Assembly: GCF_918797505.1 (NCBI RefSeq)
Contig: NC_092800.1
Coordinates: 44,075,864-44,139,863, forward strand
From: Bemisia tabaci
Lineage: Eukaryota > Arthropoda > Insecta > Hemiptera > Aleyrodidae
Direction of reading: 5' to 3'
DNA: 64,000 nucleotides
Position 1 is the first letter of the stretch. The number at the start of each line of letters is the position of its first letter. Under the pieces are notes generated by a model. It was not told the DNA's origin, made no database searches, and saw only the letters and a list, made by a program, of their open reading frames with translations. Below, one piece after another: positions 1-9,230 of the stretch. Both the position numbers and the translations under genes were made by a program.

Positions 1-824
1 CATTTTGTAATTTCATGTTTAAAATGATACTGCTAGGAATACTTACCCTTCGTTTCTAAATTGAACAATTATCGGAGAAAATATGACAAGATAACCGCAT
101 CTGCTAAAGTACATGCGTTTAAATGGGAAATATCGCAAGATGATGTCACAAGGCGGCGCATTTTCTCACATTTAAATCTATTTTTATACTATTTTCCGCA
201 GCCAAAAAAAAATTATGTAAAATACTGCAAAATCAGTTCTTTAGGCGCTTTCAGATGAAGCAATTAAAAAAATTGCGTGCAAATTCTCCATTCTAGTTCC
301 TACACCGAAACTGAATCAAAGAGCCACACACATGAATATGAAACACATGAACACACATTATTATGAAAGCGTTGGTGAAAAATCATTTTCGTCAGACTTT
401 ACATGCAGAACTGCCAACCCGTTCCACGAGCAGGTCTCTTCTCTGCCATGGTTCCTGCCCGCTTAAAGCTGCCCATCCCTGTTGGGGGTAAAGCCCGCCG
501 GAAAACAAAGATATCCTGTTTCTTACGGTACTTTCACACGAGATGAGATACGCGTAAAGTGGGGACTTTAAATTGCGCCGAGGTAAACAGTTTACCGACG
601 CTGGGGATGGGGTTACCTTGAGAAACTATCCGTGTATTTAGGCCAGCGCCCCCCCCCCCCCTTCAGCCGTTTGCCCGCCCCGCCACCCCATAGCTCCTTC
701 GCAGACTCACCCCGTGCGCATTGATTGTATCTCGTGTCAGTCGCGCTAACTAAGCCTGACATTTGCATCAACGGCGCAACCCTTTGTTGCCAAATCACTG
801 AGGCTCCGCCGAAGTTAGGGAACG
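1..824. other. No recognised feature
   Basis: I see no gene, no clear inverted repeat and no copy of the families found elsewhere. There is a run of about a dozen C near 650-661. The reading frame across 613-1017 on the minus strand runs into the palindromic element that follows and is not treated as a gene. Confidence 0.6.
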
Positions 825-1033
825 CACTAAAAAAAATTGTATGCTGTTTTAGCACCTTGGATGTCAAAAATGTGCCTGGTGATCCTAAGATGCTACTTTG
901 AGTGCCCACGCAGTTGAATTTGCATTCATAGGATGTAAAGTCAACTGCGAGGGCAGTAAAGGGAGCATCTTGGGATCCCCAGACACATTTTTGACATCCT
1001 TGGTGCCAAAACAGCATATTATTTTTTTCAGTG
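825..1033. mobile_element. CACTA-like palindromic MITE (CACNG group, singleton)
   Basis: The left part (from 825) and right part (to 1033) are reverse complements over roughly 75 bp, including the shared block TGCTGTTTTRGCACC. The ends read CACTAAAAAAAA and TTTTTTTCAGTG. The element is flanked on both sides by CG (823-824 and 1034-1035), a candidate 2-bp target duplication. There is no coding capacity, so it is read as a non-autonomous DNA transposon. The CACTA assignment rests only on ends and duplication length. Confidence 0.6.
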
Positions 1034-1187
1034 CGGGCCTCGCATCATGGGTATTTTAGGCTCCAAAAGGGTTGCCAACATTCCCCTATTAGATATCCAA
1101 TAATGCGTAGATGTATTTTATGCTTAATGCGCGTGAAGAATAACGGAGCTCTTGCGTTAATAAGGAATTTGCGATTTAAGTACGAAA

Positions 1188-1622
1188 GGGTCATCAGTTG
1201 TGCTGATCATAGAATTGTGTTTTGATGCTCGAATCACGTAGATTAGCAAAAAATAATAAGATTCGTCCACACCGCAACTTTCTACGTTCAATATCAACCG
1301 AGATATCGCCTTTTTGAAAAGCCGGGTTTTTGACGTCATCCACCGCGGTGGTGACACTCTTGGTTACTTCCACCTTGCTTTCATCCGCGTTTCACGTAGA
1401 GTGACCAGTGCTAATGTGTGTCTCCTTGACTGATGAAATCAAGGTGGAATAAATCAAGGGTGTCACTACCGCGGTGGATGACGTCCAAAACCCGGCTTTT
1501 CAAAGGACGATATCTTAGTTAATATAGAACGTAGAAAGTTGCGGTTTGGACTGATTACTTTAAGCTAAAATCTACGTGAATCAAGCGTCAAAACAAAATT
1601 CTGTGACCAGCGCAACCGACCC
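1188..1622. mobile_element. Family G palindromic element, copy 1
   Basis: A long palindrome of about 435 bp. Its left end GGGTCATCAGTTGTGCTG mirrors the right end CAGCGCAACCGACCC, and the arms share GCAACTTTCTACGTTC and GACGTCATCCACCGCGG. A second copy lies at 53345-53782. The arms are nearly 200 bp with a short central spacer. It has no open frame of note and is a foldback or MITE-type element of unknown superfamily. Confidence 0.7.
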
Positions 1623-1656
1623 ATTGATGTGTAAAGTTTCGCGAGAATCAGGATGG

Positions 1657-2047
1657 GTGGTTTTCTCTGAATCAACTCCAAACCTCAAAAAAAGCTCTGA
1701 AAGTTGAGGCCGTAATGGAAGGGATATCCCACGCTACCCTGAGAGTCCTATGAAAAAATAGGGAGCAAATACATTAACAGGGTTGCCACTTTCTTGGGAG
1801 CCTCCCAAACTGAAAATATGGTAACCCTGCCAAGTATTTGCTCCCTATCTTTGCGAAGCGAGTTTATCTTGATATAGATTTGGACTGTCAGGGTAGCGCG
1901 GGACATCCCCTCCAGCACGACGTCAACTTTGAGAGCTTTTTCTGTGCTTTTGAGTTGGTTTTAGAGAAAACCAGTGGCAGCATGGTGTTTCGCGCGAAAT
2001 TTTACATGGAAATCAGTGTTTAAACTGCAAATTCCTGACACATGCAA
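1657..2047. mobile_element. Family H palindromic element, copy 1 (left end truncated)
   Basis: The arms share the blocks AGGGAGCAAATACATT and GGGATATCCCACGCTA in inverted orientation. The right arm ends near ATTCCTGACACATGCAA. Compared with the full copy at 38695-39194, about 85 bp of the left arm is missing, so this copy is 5' truncated. The centre reads as a short AT-rich spacer between two forms of GGGTTGCCAC. Non-coding. Confidence 0.65.
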
Positions 2048-2121
2048 GGGCTCCGTCAGGCGTTCACCTCCGATTACATCGCTTATATTGTCAGAGCGAG
2101 GTCTCTAGAATATATTTTCTA

Positions 2122-2530
2122 TGGTCCTCCGAGTAGAGTACCTGTATAGCGAGAGTATGGACAGATGTGAAACTCCGAAAATCCATCAGGCCTTCACCGA
2201 TGCTTCTGCGAATAAAGTTAGGGCCCAGAAATGCAGCCAACCTATGAATTTCAATTATCCAGAACGATTTACTAATACTATTGTTACGAACCGTCGTTTA
2301 TTAAGCACGTGTTTGACTCAGTTTTTGCATAAATTTACTCAATTTTGCGGAAGAACGCTCATTTCTGTACATTCTTTGCCATCATTGTTAGAATTGGAAT
2401 CTGCAGACTGGCAGTGAAATTTTGTGCGTTAGAAGTTGGTTAGAAGGGTGGCTGCACTTTTGGGCCCTAAGCCCTCCATGAAGCGATCTGTCCATACTCT
2501 CGCTATACAGGTACTCTACCTCCGAGGACA
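2122..2530. mobile_element. 409-bp element with 44-bp terminal inverted repeats
   Basis: The left end (2122-2165) and right end (2487-2530) are nearly perfect reverse complements over about 44 bp, sharing GTAGAGTACCTGTATAGC. The internal sequence is not palindromic and shows no other family. This is a classic MITE layout: short terminal inverted repeats around a unique core. I see no other copy in the window. Flanking duplications are unclear. Confidence 0.65.
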
Positions 2531-2706
2531 TTTATGCAGATATGACTATATCGCTAAAGTTGGCAACAGTGTTAATTGTATCAGCGCTGTCTCCGCGAGA
2601 CAGTCTCTCGTTTTTGTGGCGGTTCGCGGTAAAAACTAACCGCACCCTCAAACCCCCTCCTTTACCCTCGCACCCCCTCCATCCACCTCTCGCTCGTCCC
2701 ATAACG

Positions 2707-2960
2707 CTGTCGTGCCGGGGGAAAACGCCGTATGAACTTTCAGGCGTTGCCAAATTCCTTTTGATAAAACAAGAATCCCTTGATGAAGTTATGAATATTC
2801 TTCTTCCAAATTTTCAGATAATTTTATTCGTATTCTCACCTAAAGTTCCTGAAAATTTCAAGGAAAAATATTCATAACGTTCCGCCAAAATAAACATTTT
2901 ATCGAAGAAAATTTGGCAACTGTCGAATGTTTATGCGGCGTTCTTCCTTAGCATGGCAGG
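2707..2960. mobile_element. Family B MITE, copy 1
   Basis: The left end reads CTGTCGTGC then AAAACGCCGTATGAAC. The right end reads GCGGCGTTCTTCCTTAGCA. In between are the family hallmarks GTTGCCAAATTCCTTTGATAAAAC, TTTCAGATAATTTT and GAAAATTTCAAGGAAAAAT. The whole is an imperfect palindrome of about 254 bp without coding potential. About a dozen copies occur in the window. Confidence 0.75.
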
Positions 2961-3113
2961 ACGGTAGACTCGTGAAGGGTATCCACGGCCTGGTCTCGGG
3001 TCGCAGCAAAAAACGCCCGGGAGAGATCGGTCGAGATCTTCCTGTCAGGTTAGTTTGAGCGGCGTCGGGTCCATCGCAACTTGGCTCGCGGGACAGAGAT
3101 AAAAACCGCGCAA

Positions 3114-3663
3114 TGGACCACTAGACAAGGTACGAATTTAAGCGATCTGATACATGTTTCTTAACCAAAATTTCACGTAGAAAACGATTCACACAACGAA
3201 AATTACGGAAACCAACTCCTAACGAAGATATTAACGTTTTTATTTCACATTGGTTACGAAGAATTTGAACTGCCCGCTCACAAGAAACTCAAAACTCTAC
3301 GTGGGTCAAACCGCCCACTACAACGGTTTCAGCAAGCTTCTCAATCGAGCAATGTTCATTTCCCATCATGTGTTGTTCAAACTATTAGCAATTTGCTATA
3401 ACTGAGCCAAAGCGTCAAGATTGAGGTTGCCAGATTTTTATATCGCAGAGACTGTCATGATAACGTTTAGCGCGCGATGTGAATCACGTAGAGCATTGAG
3501 TTTTCATGAGCGGATGGTTTGAATTCACGCATTAAGAATCATTAAATATCTTCGTAAGGAGTTGATTTCGGTAATTTTCGTTCTGCACATCGTGTTCTTC
3601 GTGAAATTTTGGTTAAGAAACATGTATCAGAATGCTGAAATTCGTACCGTGTCTAGTGGTCCA
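3114..3663. mobile_element. Family I foldback element, copy 1
   Basis: The ends are TGGACCACTAGACAAGGT and its reverse complement. The inverted arms are about 190 bp and share CCAAAATTTCACGTAGAA and TCTTCGTAAGGAGTTG-type blocks. The centre includes a segment with ATCGCAGAGACTGTCATGAT. A full second copy is at 33436-33984 and a diverged third at 56838-57215. Both good copies are preceded by GCAA and followed by TTCC, so the true ends may lie a few bases further out. Confidence 0.7.
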
Positions 3664-3816
3664 TTCCAGTTAAAATCCTGCGTAAATCCGTCCTTCTTGT
3701 CGGGCTATTGTGTAGCTAGTGCGTTCGGAAAAGTCGCGTCGCAAGTTTCGTCACCTTAGAACCGCAGTATGGAGAAACGCTTTACGAATATTGGCCGCTG
3801 CAAAATTTCTGTTGAG

Positions 3817-3844
3817 AAAAAAAAAAAAAAAAAAAAAAAAAAAA
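3817..3844 (+). repeat. Poly(A) run of 28
   Basis: An uninterrupted run of 28 A. The flanks CTGTTGAGA and TCTCAACAG are inverted copies of one another, so the run may be the loop of a small hairpin rather than a retroposon tail. Confidence 0.8.
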
Positions 3845-3855
3845 CAGATTCTCTC

Positions 3856-3940
3856 AACAGGGTTGTCACGGTCAGGGAATTTTAAATCGTCAGGAAGAAC
3901 CTGGAAATTTCAAGAAAAAATTGTTAAGCTACCTTTATTT
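3856..3940. repeat. Degenerate TCAGGGAA-type repeat fragment
   Basis: Sequence of the form GGGTTGTCACGGTCAGGGAATTTT followed by GGAAATTTCAAG. Similar degenerate TCAGGGAAA-rich stretches occur at 21020-21075, 29047-29160, 32218-32280, 35125-35230 and 46378-46450. It is a dispersed low-complexity family with no clear ends. Confidence 0.45.
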
Positions 3941-3995
3941 GCTGTCTAGAATAGGTGTGACATTTCGAACAACAAAAAATCGAATTCAAGTTATC

Positions 3996-4255
3996 AAAAA
4001 AAAAGCAATAAAACAGATCAGAGATACTGTAGAAAACGAGAAATTTCGAGACACTTGAAGTCAAAATAATAATTCATCTACATTCTGAGACATTCTGATG
4101 ATAGTTCATTCTTGTGAAATGTATGCCAACATCAAATTTTCGATAAAAAAAAGCGATAAAATAGAGCAGAGATACTGTAGAAAACCAGAAATTTCGATAC
4201 ATTTGAAGTCAAACAAAAAATTCATCAACATTCTGGACATTCCGAGATGAACAAA
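3996..4255. repeat. Two-copy direct repeat, spacing about 146 bp
   Basis: The block AGAGATACTGTAGAAAAC plus GAAATTTCGA and TTGAAGTCAAA, ending in ACATTCTGAGACATTC, appears from about 3996 and again from about 4144. The copies are roughly 110 bp and separated by a few dozen bases. No gene. Confidence 0.65.
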
Positions 4256-4786
4256 ATCGACCCATTTGTAATATATAAATTAGGAATTTAAGTATAAAAT
4301 AATCAACTCAAGTAAAGAAAACACACAATTTAATACTCTGTACCTATCCGTAATGAATCTGTATTTCATCATCATCAGTACTATCATTAAAATAGGTACC
4401 CTGAAGGTACATACAAAAATATTCTTGTATTAATGATGTCTATAATTTCTTTTAAACTCTAGAAAGTTTTGATGCATAGAAAAATTTTGTGAGTTGCAAA
4501 TATTATCACAATTATTGTATTTTAATTGGATATTTGAGAAAGTTTGATGAAACAAAAAAAAAAAAAAAAAAAAATAAATAACGTGGTTTGCTTCTTTCAA
4601 ACTTGCAGACCTTAATTCATGGATTCGACGAAAAAAATGAAGAAATTGAGCTGGGATTTCTTAAGGAATTTTTTAAAAAAGTAAAGTCTCAGACCTAATA
4701 TTTATCTCAGTGATGACATTTTTGAATGATTGCAAATGCGTTGTTTCTAGTTTTATAATTCAGAACTCGCGAAATGAACGCAATTT
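4256..4786. other. AT-rich, no recognised feature
   Basis: AT-rich sequence with an A-run of 21 at 4554-4574. No copy of the repeat families and no coding signal were seen. Confidence 0.55.
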
Positions 4787-4789
4787 TTG

Positions 4790-5122
4790 TTCATGAAGAT
4801 TAGGTACCTGCGAGAGATGAACACAAATGGGAGGAGAAAGAGGAGCGCAGATAAAGATTTTCATTTCATGCGTGAGAATGGTCAAAAACTATCAGTTAAA
4901 GCTCTATTAATGCATAAAAAAGGTGCTAGAGATAGGGTCATGAGACATTACAATTTGAATAAATTATTGGCCCCTGTGTATTACTACCAAAACCAGCTCA
5001 TATTTTGTCGGCGATTAGCCGAGGGTAAAACCCTCGTTTCCACCGTCCACCACGAGGAGGAACCGACATCAGACGGCAACGCTTCCACCGTCCAACTTAC
5101 AACTCCCATGGCATTACGTTAA
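4790..5122 (+). other. Unsupported short open frame
   Basis: An ATG-started frame of about 110 codons ends at 5122. Its product is basic and resembles no family I recognise. Its tail includes GTCCACCACGAGGAGG, which recurs near 6653 in the repetitive region that follows, so at least the 3' part is repeat-derived. I see no splice context or homologue. It is listed only because it is the longest frame here that is not low-complexity. Confidence 0.12.
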
Positions 5123-5958
5123 TTTGAAATTCAAAATTTTGAAGAAATTTTGAAGAAATTGAGAAGAAATTTTAAAAGACAAAGGCATGGGGCTCATGCC
5201 TTTGTTTCACTCGAGATCGGATGCCCTATAGCCGGTCCGGACCGACCAGTTTCCTCCTTAAGATCTCTTCTCCGTTCTGCTTTTTTCACACGGACTCCCG
5301 CGCGAACGAAGCACAACGGATCTACTCAGTTCCTACGAGATCAGAGGTTTAGTCGAGTGAGATTTAGTAAGGATAACCAGTGACCTCTTCAAGATCTCAT
5401 GCCATGAAGAGTTGGGTCGCCTCGAGGTCGCGCACCCTCACTCACAACAGTGAACAATTCGCAATGACCGAATGCAGGGAACTCCTCTACCACCGTGCGA
5501 TCCAGCAGTGAGACAACAAACTCGTAGCTGGATACTCTCTACAGAGATAGAGATTGCTGAAACTTTGTCCGGCTTGTTCGGCCCAGGAGAACAGAATACC
5601 CTGAGCCACGAGACCCCGGAACTCTCGTGAAGTATTCGGCTCTCCTGCATCAAAACCTACTTCAATCTGCAACATCGCCCCAACCACCAGCCCGTTTGAG
5701 AGGCGTCCGACCCTCCGGTTCCGACTTTGCCTGGTCTAAAGTGTCCCGGGGGGGATGACGGCTTTAGACTTAATGCGCAAGCATCGGCAGATACCGGAGG
5801 TTGACCAGTACAGGATTGCCAGGCTTCGATCGGTCACCCCTGCAATTGGTCACTGACGAATCGCGCAAAGTCGGTCACAGATCGGGATTTTCAGACCACT
5901 GCGTACCGGTTGATCCTTGCACCTCGCGGTTCAAGGATATGGCCTAACTACTATCAGT
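5123..5958. other. No recognised feature; GC-richer approach to tandem duplication
   Basis: Moderately GC-rich sequence without a recognisable gene or inverted repeat. It may be part of the same unclassified repetitive unit as the duplication that follows, because GTCCACCACGAGGAGG occurs on both sides (about 5044 and 6653). Confidence 0.4.
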
Positions 5959-6616
5959 GGTCCCCTGAAGATCATCGTTCCCCTCATGTTCCTAAGGTTC
6001 CGCTTGATCTCTTCCGTAAGCCAGGATATGGACTAACAACCAAGGTAATAACGTACCAAGGTTCCGCTTGATCCAAGGCTGCAATGGATATGGGCTAACG
6101 ACCAAGATAGCCCTGCCGAAGCAGGACACCGAGGATGCGCTTGATCCATGCCTGAGCGAATTAGGGATATGGGCAACAACCAAGGTAATAACGTACCGAG
6201 GATGCGCTTGATCCCATTTCTCTACGATATGAAGAGATATGGGCTAACAACCAGAGGCGAGGGAGGGTGCTGAATCACAACAGGTCCTCTGAAGATCATC
6301 TTTCCCCTCATGTTCCTAAGGTTCCGCTTGATCTCTTCCGTAAGCCAGGGATATGGGCTAAAAACCAAGGTAATAACGTACCAAGGTTCCGCTTGATCCA
6401 AGGCTGCAATGGATATGGCCTAACATCCAAGGTGTGAACAGCCCTGCCGAAGCAGGGCACCGAGGAAGCGGTTGATCCATGCCCGAGCGTATTAGGGATA
6501 TGGGCAACAACCAAGGTAATAACGTACCAAGGATGCGCTTGATCCTAAATAGCTCGTTACGATGTGTGAAGAGATATGGGCTAACAACCAGAGGGAGGGT
6601 GCAGAATCACAACAGA
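5959..6616 (+). repeat. 324-bp tandem duplication with internal sub-repeats
   Basis: The segment starting TGAAGATCATC at about 5965 recurs at about 6289, a shift of 324 bp, and the two units are alike to their ends (TGAATCACAACAG). Inside each unit, GGTAATAACGTACC, TGCGCTTGATCC and GATATGGGCTAACAACC recur at roughly 60-100 bp intervals. It therefore looks like a higher-order repeat built from smaller units. No coding frame spans it. Confidence 0.75.
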
Positions 6617-6683
6617 TTGCCGGCGTTTGGCACGGGTCAGAGACCCGTCCCAGGTCCACCACGAGGAGGCTCCGGCACCAGAC

Positions 6684-6957
6684 CCTTTTCTCTCGCTTCT
6701 CACGTTTCCTCTCGCTTTTCCTCTCGATTTTCTTCTCACTTTTCTTCTCGCTTTTCCTCTCGCTTTTCCTCTCGCTTTTCCTCTCGATTTTCTTCTCACT
6801 TTTCTTCTCGCTTTTCCTCTTGCTTTTCTTCTCGCTTTCCTTCTCGCTTTCCTTCTCAATTTCCTTCTAGCTTTCCTTCTCAATTTCCTTCTCAATTTCC
6901 TTCTCGCTTTCCTTCTCAAGCTTTCCATTTCAATTTCCTTCTCGCTTTCCCTCTCAC
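6684..6957 (+). repeat. 12-bp pyrimidine minisatellite (CTTTTCCTCTCG)n
   Basis: About twenty imperfect copies of a 12-bp unit CTTTTCCTCTCG, drifting to CTTTCCTTCTCA downstream, followed by irregular T/C-rich sequence to about 7130. Because the period is divisible by three, all three frames stay open and give false serine/phenylalanine/leucine-rich or arginine/lysine-rich proteins. Confidence 0.85.
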
Positions 6958-7130
6958 TGTTTTACTGTGTGCTTTCACTGTTTTATTCTCTTTTATGTTC
7001 TCTCTATTCTTCTCTTCTTCTCCCATGTCTCTTCTTTTCTCTCCTCTCTTCTCTCTTCTCTCTTTTCTTCCTGTTCTTTCTCTTATCTTCTTCCTCCTCT
7101 TTCTATTCTTCTTCCTCTCCTCAAACTTTG

Positions 7131-7439
7131 ATTTTACCCTATACGAAGAGGTACTTTCACGAATGAGCCGTAAATAGTATTTTTTTTATTGTAGAATATA
7201 GTCTATTTGATCCCCAGGGAATCTAGTAGCCAGTAATAGACTTCTGACAGTGCTTCAGAAGACAAACGCACACTCCGTCACCGAGACAGAGAATTGACGA
7301 AGGAAGTGATTCGGTCACTTCATTCAAAGTTAGGAATAGTCTCAAAATTGTGAGCAATAGAAAAATGTTGAACATCTTATTTGTAATCAAGAATCTCATT
7401 CCTAGACAAAAGTCCTGAGGACAGAAGAACTCGCGATCC
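7131..7439. other. No recognised feature
   Basis: Nothing beyond ordinary AT-rich sequence between the pyrimidine tract and the next element. Confidence 0.5.
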
Positions 7440-7604
7440 CAGTGGCGTGGCGTGAATTGCGATTTATCGATTGTTATGCCATTTAAATCCATGGTAAAAA
7501 ATCGATTATTAAGGTGTTCGCTACGAACACCCTGTTTATCGATCCTTTTCCATAGGTTTAAATGGTCGATAAATCGATATATCGCAAAGCACGCCACGCC
7601 ACTG
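7440..7604. mobile_element. Family A hAT-like MITE, copy 1
   Basis: The ends are CAGTGGCGTGGCGTG and CACGCCACGCCACTG. The arms contain ATCGATTGTT...ATTTAAA and a central inverted GTGTTCGCTACGAACAC. The flanks CGCGATCC (left) and CACGAACC (right) match at 6 of 8 positions, a worn 8-bp target duplication. An 8-bp duplication and CAG...CTG ends are typical of hAT elements. The 165-bp element has no coding capacity. Confidence 0.8.
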
Positions 7605-8107
7605 CACGAACCGTCCATTTTTCATCATTTATTCCGGTAAAAATAACGTTGAATCAATAAGAAACTCAATGAAACACAACCACACCGAAACACACTCGCT
7701 CATCATATGTATGAACTGATATTAATCAAAATTAATCATTTATTGTCTCAAACTGTGTTTTTTGCTAAGTCCTGACGACGGCTGAGGCCGAAAAGCTTCG
7801 ACTATTAAGTTCCTGAATTTCAAGTTAACGTGAGTTGACAGTTTATTTTAACCCATAGCACTGGCTACCCGACAAACCAAAAATTACACAAAAACTACTA
7901 CCATAATGTTGTAAATCAACACTTTCAATACAAATTGTCATTGAAAGAGCAAAATTGACTCTGCAAGACGGATTATAAATATTAGTCGAAAAACAGTAAC
8001 CTCAGGCGGAATTTTTTTCGTTTTGCAAAACAACTTCTAGTATAGCAATAATGAAAGTTTTGGTGGCTCACTTGCCTCGGCACAGTAAAACTAAACTTAA
8101 GAGAGCT
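7605..8107. other. No recognised feature
   Basis: AT-rich sequence with no palindrome or family copy that I could identify. Confidence 0.5.
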
Positions 8108-8401
8108 CATCGTTTCCCGCATGAAAGAACGTAACTTCATTTCAATGTTGCCAAATGTCCCCTCGCAAATTGCATATTAAGTAGGAGAATCTTGAACTTT
8201 CCTAACTGGAAATTTCATTGATAATTTTCCCCGAGATTTCATGCAAAATTAAAATAAAAATTACACAGGCACATTTTCATTAATTTGTTTTACAAAGTTA
8301 TGCCTGAAAATTGCACAGGCATAACTTTGTAAAATAAATTAATTGGTTGAGTCAATTTGGTGACCTTGGAATGGAGTTACATTCCTTCGTACGGGAGACA
8401 A
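8108..8401. mobile_element. Family AA palindromic element, copy 1
   Basis: The left end has GTTTCCCGCATGAAAGAACGTAAC and the right end has the inverted GAGTTACATTCCTTCGTACGGGA. Copy 2, carrying an inserted element, is at 11967-12355. The left arm includes TTTCAATGTTGCCAAATG. The centre carries the short hairpin at 8280-8342. Confidence 0.65.
8280..8342. repeat. 63-nt hairpin with 27-bp stem
   Basis: ACAAAGTTATGCCTG on the left is mirrored by CAGGCATAACTTTGT on the right. The stem is 27 bp with one mismatch around a 9-nt loop. It has the size of a small-RNA precursor but lies inside a transposable element (family AA) and is more simply the core of that element. Confidence 0.6.
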
Positions 8402-8458
8402 GTTTTACATTTAAACGTCTGGTCAGTTCTACTTATATGTGACAGACGAGGGTTAAAT

Positions 8459-8595
8459 GGACTACATTTTGCAATTAGGAACTAAAATTTTTGGCTCATC
8501 CTTAAAAACACTTTTGTGCATCGGGAAACTAATGGCTCATAAGTTATTTCTAAACTGAGTCAGAAATTATAGTTCCCAATTGCAAAATGTGGTCC
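8459..8595. mobile_element. Family E MITE with AAAT target duplication
   Basis: The ends are GGACTACATTTTGCAATT and the inverted form AATTGCAAAATGTGGTCC, about 137 bp in total. It is flanked by AAAT on both sides (8455-8458 and 8596-8599). The internal arms share GAACTAAAATTT / AATTATAGTTCC. Confidence 0.75.
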
Positions 8596-8892
8596 AAATG
8601 AGTCTGGAGGCTATTGGAGCGGAGGAAAACTTATTATTCATGTGGAAGCTACCTTTCATAACAATATGACGGGCCCCTTTTACTAGTGACCAGATCTGTA
8701 AGAGGAGACCTATCTTTCTGAGGACAAAATTCTTTTACTCAAGAAATTTGATCCTAAATCTCAAAAACTGTCGTGAAGCTTGAAGACAAAAATTCCTAGG
8801 TTGTAGAAAAATGTTGTTCATGTGTCCGCAAAAAGTTAAGAACAATTTTTTCCCGGATTAGAAGCTCTTTTTACACAGATCCACACACAAAT

Positions 8893-9029
8893 GGACTGCA
8901 TTTTGCAATTGAGCACTAAAATTTTTGTCTCAAGTTTAGAAACAACGTAAGTACCCATAGTATCATATGCACATAAGTGTTTTTATAGATGAGCCAGAAA
9001 TTGTAGCTCCGAATTGCAAAATTTAGTTC
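8893..9029. mobile_element. Family E MITE with AAAT target duplication
   Basis: The ends are GGACTGCATTTTGCAATT and AATTGCAAAATTTAGTTC, flanked by AAAT on both sides (8889-8892 and 9030-9033). The layout matches the copy at 8459. The interval between the two copies (8600-8888) shows nothing else. Confidence 0.75.
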
Positions 9030-9230
9030 AAATTAAGTAACGTTGACTCAGACCGCTCTCGGCGCTCTCTGCTCAATCTTCACCAGATTGAAGGCAAGAA
9101 GGAAGTAAAGCAGATTTCCACCACGACGCACTTTTAGACCCCAGCTCGTCAAAAATTCTTCCAAAGACACGAGGCACTCTGGAAATTCATGAATAATCAT
9201 CCAAAATTGTTACATATTGTTACTTTGCTC

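Noticed and set aside
2707..3663. Apparent synteny of family B plus family I here and at 32967-33984
   Set aside because: The sequence between the two elements is unrelated at the two places, so the order is coincidental rather than a segmental duplication.
3817..3844. Poly(A) run as a retroposon or pseudogene tail
   Set aside because: No transcript-like sequence precedes it. The flanks are inverted copies of each other, pointing to a hairpin loop or simple repeat.
4787..5122. 111-codon basic open frame
   Set aside because: No recognisable similarity, and its 3' part shares a block with the adjacent repetitive region. Kept only as an unsupported note.
6479..7177. Long overlapping open frames on both strands
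   Set aside because: They are translations of the 12-bp pyrimidine minisatellite. The unit length divisible by three keeps all frames open.
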